Shown: positions 51,192 through 64,000 of the stretch, one piece after another | Layout: each line of letters opens with the position of its first letter | How positions within the stretch are numbered: the first letter of the stretch is position 1 | Source of the DNA: Lycocorax pyrrhopterus obiensis | Taxonomy: Eukaryota > Chordata > Aves > Passeriformes > Paradisaeidae | NCBI GenBank assembly: GCA_014706295.1 | Contig: JACSVZ010000014.1 | Location: 71,255,541-71,319,540, forward strand | Length of the DNA: 64,000 nt | Direction of reading: 5' to 3' | Program-made: the position numbers and the translations under genes | Notes under the pieces: model-generated | Seen by the model: the letters and a program-made list of their open reading frames with translations, nothing else | Database searches by the model: none | Told to the model about the DNA's origin: nothing

Positions 51192-51216
51192 NNNNNNNNN
51201 NNNNNNNNNNNNNNNN
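51192..51216. other. Assembly gap, 25 N
   Basis: Twenty-five unresolved bases. The gap abuts a C/T-only tract and separates the inverted block holding exons 2-3 from correctly oriented sequence. The length is likely a placeholder and not a measured size. Open frames spanning it are artefacts. Confidence 0.99.
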
Positions 51217-51442
51217 TCCCCTCCCCTCCCCTCCCCTCCCCCTCCCCTCCCCTCCCTCCTCCCCTCCCTCCCCTCCCCTCCCCTCCCCTCCCCTCCCCTC
51301 CCTCCCCTCCCTCCCTCCCCCCCTCCCCTCCCCCTCCCTCCCTCCCCTCCCCTCCCCTCCCCCCCTCCCCTCTGCCCCCCCTCCCTCCCTCCCCTCCCGC
51401 CTCCCCCCCCTCCCCTCCCTCTTCCCTCCCCTCCCCCCTCCC
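51217..51442. repeat. C/T-only low-complexity tract (CCCCT/CCCTCC)n
   Basis: More than 220 bp of almost pure C and T in CCCCT, CCCTCC and similar units, with only rare G. The minus strand is a dense series of G-runs capable of G-quadruplex formation. Such tracts often stop sequencing and assembly, which explains the adjacent gap. Both strands give open but meaningless frames (Pro/Ser/Leu or Gly/Glu/Arg). Confidence 0.97.
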
Positions 51443-54620
<3,178 letters not shown>

Positions 54621-54623
54621 TGA

Positions 54624-58272
<3,649 letters not shown>

Positions 58273-58443
58273 TCATAAAACCATAAAACAGCTTGGGTTG
58301 GATGGGACCTTGCAGATCATCCAGTTCCACCCCCTGCCATGGGCAGAGACACCTTCCACTGTCCCAGGTTGCTCCATCCTGGCCTTGGACTCTTCCAGGG
58401 ATCCAGGGGCAGCCACAGCTGCTCTGGGCACCCTGTGCCAGTC
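58273..58443 (-). repeat. CR1 LINE 3' end, antisense, in intron 9
   Basis: TCATAAAACCATAAAACAGC followed by TTGGGTTGGATGGGACCTTG, then CCCCTGCCATGGGCAGAGAC and CACCTTCCACTGTCCCAGG, is the inverted CR1 3' end. The copy is cut off after CACCCTGTGCCAG. It opposes the direction of SLC12A2. Confidence 0.93.
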
Positions 58444-58841
58444 CTGTCAAATCAAGTGGTGTTCCGTAATACTAACTTCAATTCAGGAGCTGTGTGGAAA
58501 GTCACTTTACAGAGAAGTAGTATGTTAAGCTAAAATTGTGCTCTTAAACTTTTGCAAGTCTACTGACATTGTTTTTCTCTGTGCTAAAACTTTCTACTTC
58601 TTCCTACACTCAGTTTTACTAAAAAACTGAAGATTGTTTCAGTCAAGGGAGCAGTTGTTTTGTTTGCATTTGTTCTTCATAGTGAAGATAGGCTTAGTAC
58701 TGCAGTGTGTTAAAAAATTAAATGCTGTATTTTAATGTTCCTCTGTGAGATTATCCTTACATAAAAAGGAATTAACCCATGTCCTTAAGTTCAGGATCAG
58801 TTTGTTAATGCCTTTTTTTTTAATTGTTGTGTCCACTCTAG
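58444..58841 (+). other. SLC12A2: SLC12A2 intron 9, right part
   Basis: Intron sequence up to the CACTCTAG acceptor at 58841. A T-run at about 58813-58820 precedes it. Nothing else is seen. Confidence 0.8.
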
Positions 58842-58996
58842 GTTCCTGTGTAGTTCGAGATGCCACGGGGAGCGTCAATGACACCATTGTCACCGAGCTG
58901 ACAAATTGCACTGCTGCAGCCTGCAAACTAAACTATGATTTCTCATCCTGTCAGTCCCAAGCAGGGTGTCAATATGGGCTGATGAACAATTTCCAG
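58842..58996 (+). CDS. SLC12A2: SLC12A2 exon 10 (TM7-TM8 extracellular loop)
   Basis: 155 nt complete a Gly codon and encode [20 protein letters not shown] through ...GLMNNFQ, 52 codons with the shared base. This is the large extracellular loop of NKCC1. Two N-glycosylation sequons, NDT and NCT, are visible, and four cysteines follow the first (SCVV, NCT, ACK, SSC, GCQ). In the stretch CQSQAGC the two cysteines are five residues apart, one more than in the human protein as I recall it. Acceptor TCTAG, donor GTACAA; the exon ends in phase 0. Confidence 0.97.
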
Positions 58997-61900
58997 GTAC
59001 AAGACTTTCTCCTTAGTCTGTACGTTGGGTTTTGTGTTGGGTTTTTTTGGCTGATTTTGTGTTTTGGGGATTGGTTTTTTGGTTGTTGTTTCGGGGTTGG
59101 TTTTTTTTTTCCCCCCTTGGATTTGTCAGTTTGGGGTTTTTTAATTGCATATTAGGAAAACTCATAGGCTAAGTATGCTCATCTCTGTAAATACGAGTAT
59201 TATTTGGAATAGGTGTGTGGTACACTCTAGCTGGTATGCAGAAGATTGTTGAAAATACTTAGGTGTTTATACACAGGTGGTATAAATATTTGCTCTTTTT
59301 CTGAGTAAACTGCTTAGATCAGGTGGTGGTGCTGCAGCTTTCTTTATTTCTTTGAATGTCATCGTTCACTGGTCGGGGTAGATGCACTCATTTTTCAGTA
59401 GCAATTCTGAGTAATCTTATGTAGCCTGTGTCATTAATTTGCTTGTGAAGTTTTTAAGTTTTTTAGAAAAATACACTGACTTTTTAAGACTGTTTTACAT
59501 ATTTATCACAGCATCCTCTTTAATGGTAGTAGGGTCATGAATTTTCATTAAACATGATGTTACTGTATTTAAAAATCCTCTACGGGGTAATTCTTAGTCT
59601 TTCACCACAGCCAATTGGGCTGTCCATGAACTACTAGTAAGGGTTTGAAAGAATCTAAGGAAAATGTACTTACTGCCCATTCATTTCAGCTTGGTTTGTG
59701 GTAGTCCCATCTTTGCTCAAACTTGTTATAATAGGTGTACAAAAAGTTGGCTAGAGATTGAGCTGAAATCCACTAGGCCAAATTATAGTGGGATAATTTG
59801 AGTATCCTCTGTGGTGTTAATTTTGTTCTTGTTCGGAGAAAGTCAGAATTGCTCTTGTGGGATTGACAAATTTGCAAAATCTGATGACTTTCATCATTTG
59901 TTTTAAGCTGAAAAGAACCATCATATTGTCTGATGTACAGCTGTGAATAGCCTGTAAATGGTGTCCTCTGACTGTGTCTTTAAGTGATGACTTTTGTAAG
60001 GTTTTTAACATAAATGTTACTTGTACTTTACAGAGTATTTCTGCCTCCCAAATTATTCTTGCTTCTCTCTGGAAAAATGAGTCTGTGGTAATGAAGAAAG
60101 GTCACTTTTAAGGCCAGAGGCAGCACAGAGAATGCAGTCCCCCTCACACCCCTCTGCTTTGTTGCAGTTTTGAAAACCTCCCCTATGAATTTTTCTAATA
60201 CCCCGTGGGAACTGGGTATTAGAAAAACACTCTTGCTGTTTTTTGTCTCACCCTCACAGCTTTTGCTGTGCATCTCCGAGAAGAGTCATTCTGTCTCCTC
60301 AGACGATGCCAGAAGGAAAATGTTTGTGTGAGAGGCTGTTTCTCTAATGAGAGACTTGTCCATTTCATAACTGAACTGCTCTCAACTCTGTATCTCTGAA
60401 TGTTAGCTGTAAGGAGAGATATTTTTTTTCATATGCAGGGCATGGTGTGGAGAGGGGGGTCCAAGCTTGTGCACCTCTCAAGCTCAAACACCTGTTTTCT
60501 GTATGGTAAATAACTGAGAACAAATACTGCACAAACTAAAATTAATCCCTAAGGCGAGGGGAGATCACTGTATTTCTCTTACAGCTTTGTAAATAGGCAA
60601 GTTCGGGGCAGAAAGTGCCAGTTTGTGTGCACAGCTTAATGGCTTTATCACTTCAGGACACTTGGTGCTGCACTCAGTTCTTCTGGCAAAGAACTGATCT
60701 GAAGTTCCTGCTGGGGCAGCTCAGGGTTTGGGTGTGTTTGGGTAGCAAGTGGATGGCTTTACCTGTGGAAATCTTAGATGAGAAACTTCAAATGAGGACA
60801 GCTGGTGAGACAGGCTTGCTCACACTTGCCTAGAAAGACCATCTTCAGTTCTGGTACAGTCAGTGAATTACAGGTGCTCACAGGCTTCTGATATTTCTGT
60901 TTAGTGTCAGTGGTTATGCTGTGCCCAGGGTGTCACCTGGTAAAAGAGTTACTTCAGAAATTTGTTTTGGGCTCTATAGCCTCAGCCTAGTGCTTCCCAA
61001 GGAAAAGTTACAGCTTTAGGTAATTAAAATGCAGATTTTTTTGCAACTTTGGATGAAAGTTGAAAGTAGCATGGAACTCAGTTTTTTTAATACGTCATTT
61101 TTGTTTTGCTCCACAGTGCTGGACCAAGGAACTAAATAGTCAAAATACAGTATTTCATGTTCCCAAATGTTTGAAATTTAAGAAACTGCCTTAACTGTAA
61201 ATGCCAGGCAAACATAATGAGGCCCTTACCAGCAGGAGCTGGATGTCTGTGTCACCACACCAGTGGTCCCGGGGCCACTCTGCCCTTACAGTTCTGCATG
61301 ATCTTCCAAGAATCAAAATTTCAGTGCTGTGGGTAGCTGCCTTTCTGGGCTCCTTGTTTTATGGTCAAGAGGTTTGGATTGTATTGGGAGTGGGAGGGAG
61401 GGGAGTTTAACACCGGGGCACACTGATTCTGCTGGATCTGGTTCCCCATGTATTCTCCTACCTTAGAGGAGCTTCCTAAAATCTCTTTACCTAGGGCATA
61501 ATTTGCTAGCTTTTAAAATGCCAAATACTAATTGCATACACTTTGCTGGGATATCTCTCAAATTTATAAAACAGTCATGTAGTAGTCAAAAATAGCGAGT
61601 GTAAATAATTGGAAGCATTGGACAGAACCTAGAAAGAGAATGTAAAATATGAGTAGATTGCAAGAAGCAAATAACAAGGTGAGGCAAGTGTAGTAAAGTG
61701 AAGGCATCAAAATAAAAATGTTTTACATTGGATGGGAAGAAAAGTGATGGAGACTTGTACACATATTTTGTCTATAACCAGGGGAGATTGATTAAGCCAT
61801 CCTTGCAGGGAAGAAAATTTACATACTGCTTCTATAAAAATGACTCTGCACTTGTTTATTATGTAGCTATAGCAAAAGTTTCTTTCTACAATAATAGTAA

Positions 61901-62788
61901 ACCATTTACACCCTTAAGTTTTCTTCTATAATGTAGGGCTATTAGAAATTGTCATTTAAAACTGCAACTTTTTTCTGTTGTTTATAAAATTAAATTATAC
62001 TGGGGCATAGGAGGGTTTGCTTAATAAATGTGTTGTTAGTTTTATTCGTCTATGATTATAGGCCTGGCATGCCTTTTTTTGTTAACAACTACAAGTAGGC
62101 GTCAGGAAATTCACTCCTTCATTCATTACTCTACTCTGACAGATACTTTACTCTCATCTTTTCCAAGCTTCATTTATTAAATTTCTCTTTTTAGACAAGG
62201 CATGCCTTGAACTGACCAGTGAAACCTGATGTAGTGCACAGATTCAGCTGACTGAGAGGCCCAGCAGTCTCTTCAGTCTGGTCTGCAGAAATCCCCTAAG
62301 TTTTACCATGAGTTTAGCCCTAGGAATGTGAACAAAACTTCATCAGTCACCTATACTTCGTGTCTGAGAACATGTCTGACCTAGTAAGATTTATTTAGAC
62401 AGCAATATTTTACAATTTCGGGTGACAATAACTTCAGAACAGGACACTTTTGCATGTTTTTTCTTCCTTCAGTCACTCTCCTGATTAATTTAAATGAGAT
62501 TGTCACGGTGAAAAGGGCAAGTAACCAGTGCAAATGGTGCAGAACCACATTTTGCTTGAAAAGCACCCTGCTGGGTTTGGTCTGTTGACTAAAAACATAA
62601 GCTTTTTCAAGATGGTATAAAATTCTTCAGCCCTGGCTGTCTTAAAGCGACTTTGGCTTTTGTTGCATAAAGAGTAATATTATATTAAACCATGAATGTT
62701 TTTTAAATACGCAGTTGTGTACCTTAATTCACATCACAGATGCAAAGCTGGATGCAGCTATGGTACAGAAATAATCAGTAGAATAGGG
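58997..62788 (+). other. SLC12A2: SLC12A2 intron 10, left part
   Basis: A tract made almost only of G and T, with GGG and T-runs, fills about 59020-59145 just after the donor. The rest is ordinary T-rich intron. No other gene or named repeat is seen before the CR1 copy. Confidence 0.75.
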
Positions 62789-62890
62789 GAATCACAGAAT
62801 GGTTTAGGTTGAAAGAGACCTCAGGGAAGATCATCTTCCAATCCACATGCCGTAGACAGGGATAGACTCACTTTTTAGAAGCTCTCTCCT
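62789..62890 (-). repeat. Short CR1 3' end, antisense, in intron 10
   Basis: GAATCACAGAATGGTTTAGG, TTGAAAGAGACCTCAG and then ATGCCGTAGACAGGGATAGA match the inverted CR1 3' end with several differences. Only about 100 bp remain. Confidence 0.85.

Positions 62891-64000
<1,110 letters not shown>

Overview
This window is vertebrate nuclear DNA and almost certainly from a bird. It carries several CR1 LINE 3' ends of the avian type, LTR remnants that look like avian ERVL/ERVK families, and one multi-exon gene with classical GT..AG introns and a CpG-island promoter. There are no operons, phage, CRISPR or other prokaryotic features. Nearly all open reading frames outside the exons listed here are chance frames. 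I found no new defence or mobile system. The most important observation is structural: the one gene present is internally inverted and incomplete.

Layout. Positions 1-32.3 kb are AT-rich intergenic sequence with no gene I can support. They hold a CR1 tail (1-460), a cluster of LTR-like sequence (about 6.0-7.3 kb), an ERVK-like LTR (about 15.8-16.4 kb), a CR1 tail (25.6 kb), a weak CR1 scrap (30.9 kb), a hairpin plus perfect palindrome (1.94-2.0 kb), and some patches that look like conserved non-coding DNA. From 32.39 to 33.52 kb there is a degenerate GTGTGAGG-rich minisatellite split by a CR1 insertion. It runs into a CpG island (about 33.4-34.56 kb) that contains a perfect TCTCGCGAGA element and the first exon of SLC12A2.

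SLC12A2 (NKCC1, the Na-K-2Cl cotransporter) accounts for the rest of the window. Exon 1 (+, 34008-34508) codes for the regulatory N-terminus. Exons 2 and 3 (44711-44592 and 44279-44204) lie on the opposite strand. Exons 7-11 (+, 53901-63612) then continue in the expected orientation. The exons for TM2-TM4 (exons 4-6 by the human gene) are not visible in the window. A 25-N assembly gap (51192-51216) next to a C/T-only low-complexity tract marks one edge of the inverted block; the other edge is unmarked and lies somewhere left of 44.2 kb. The simplest reading is a misoriented contig with exons 4-6 lost in an underestimated gap, not a broken gene. The gene continues beyond the right end of the window.

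Together the exons encode the SPAK/OSR1 docking sites, the phosphorylation switch, TM1, TM5-TM8 and the glycosylated extracellular loop of the transporter. Exon numbers follow the human gene from memory.
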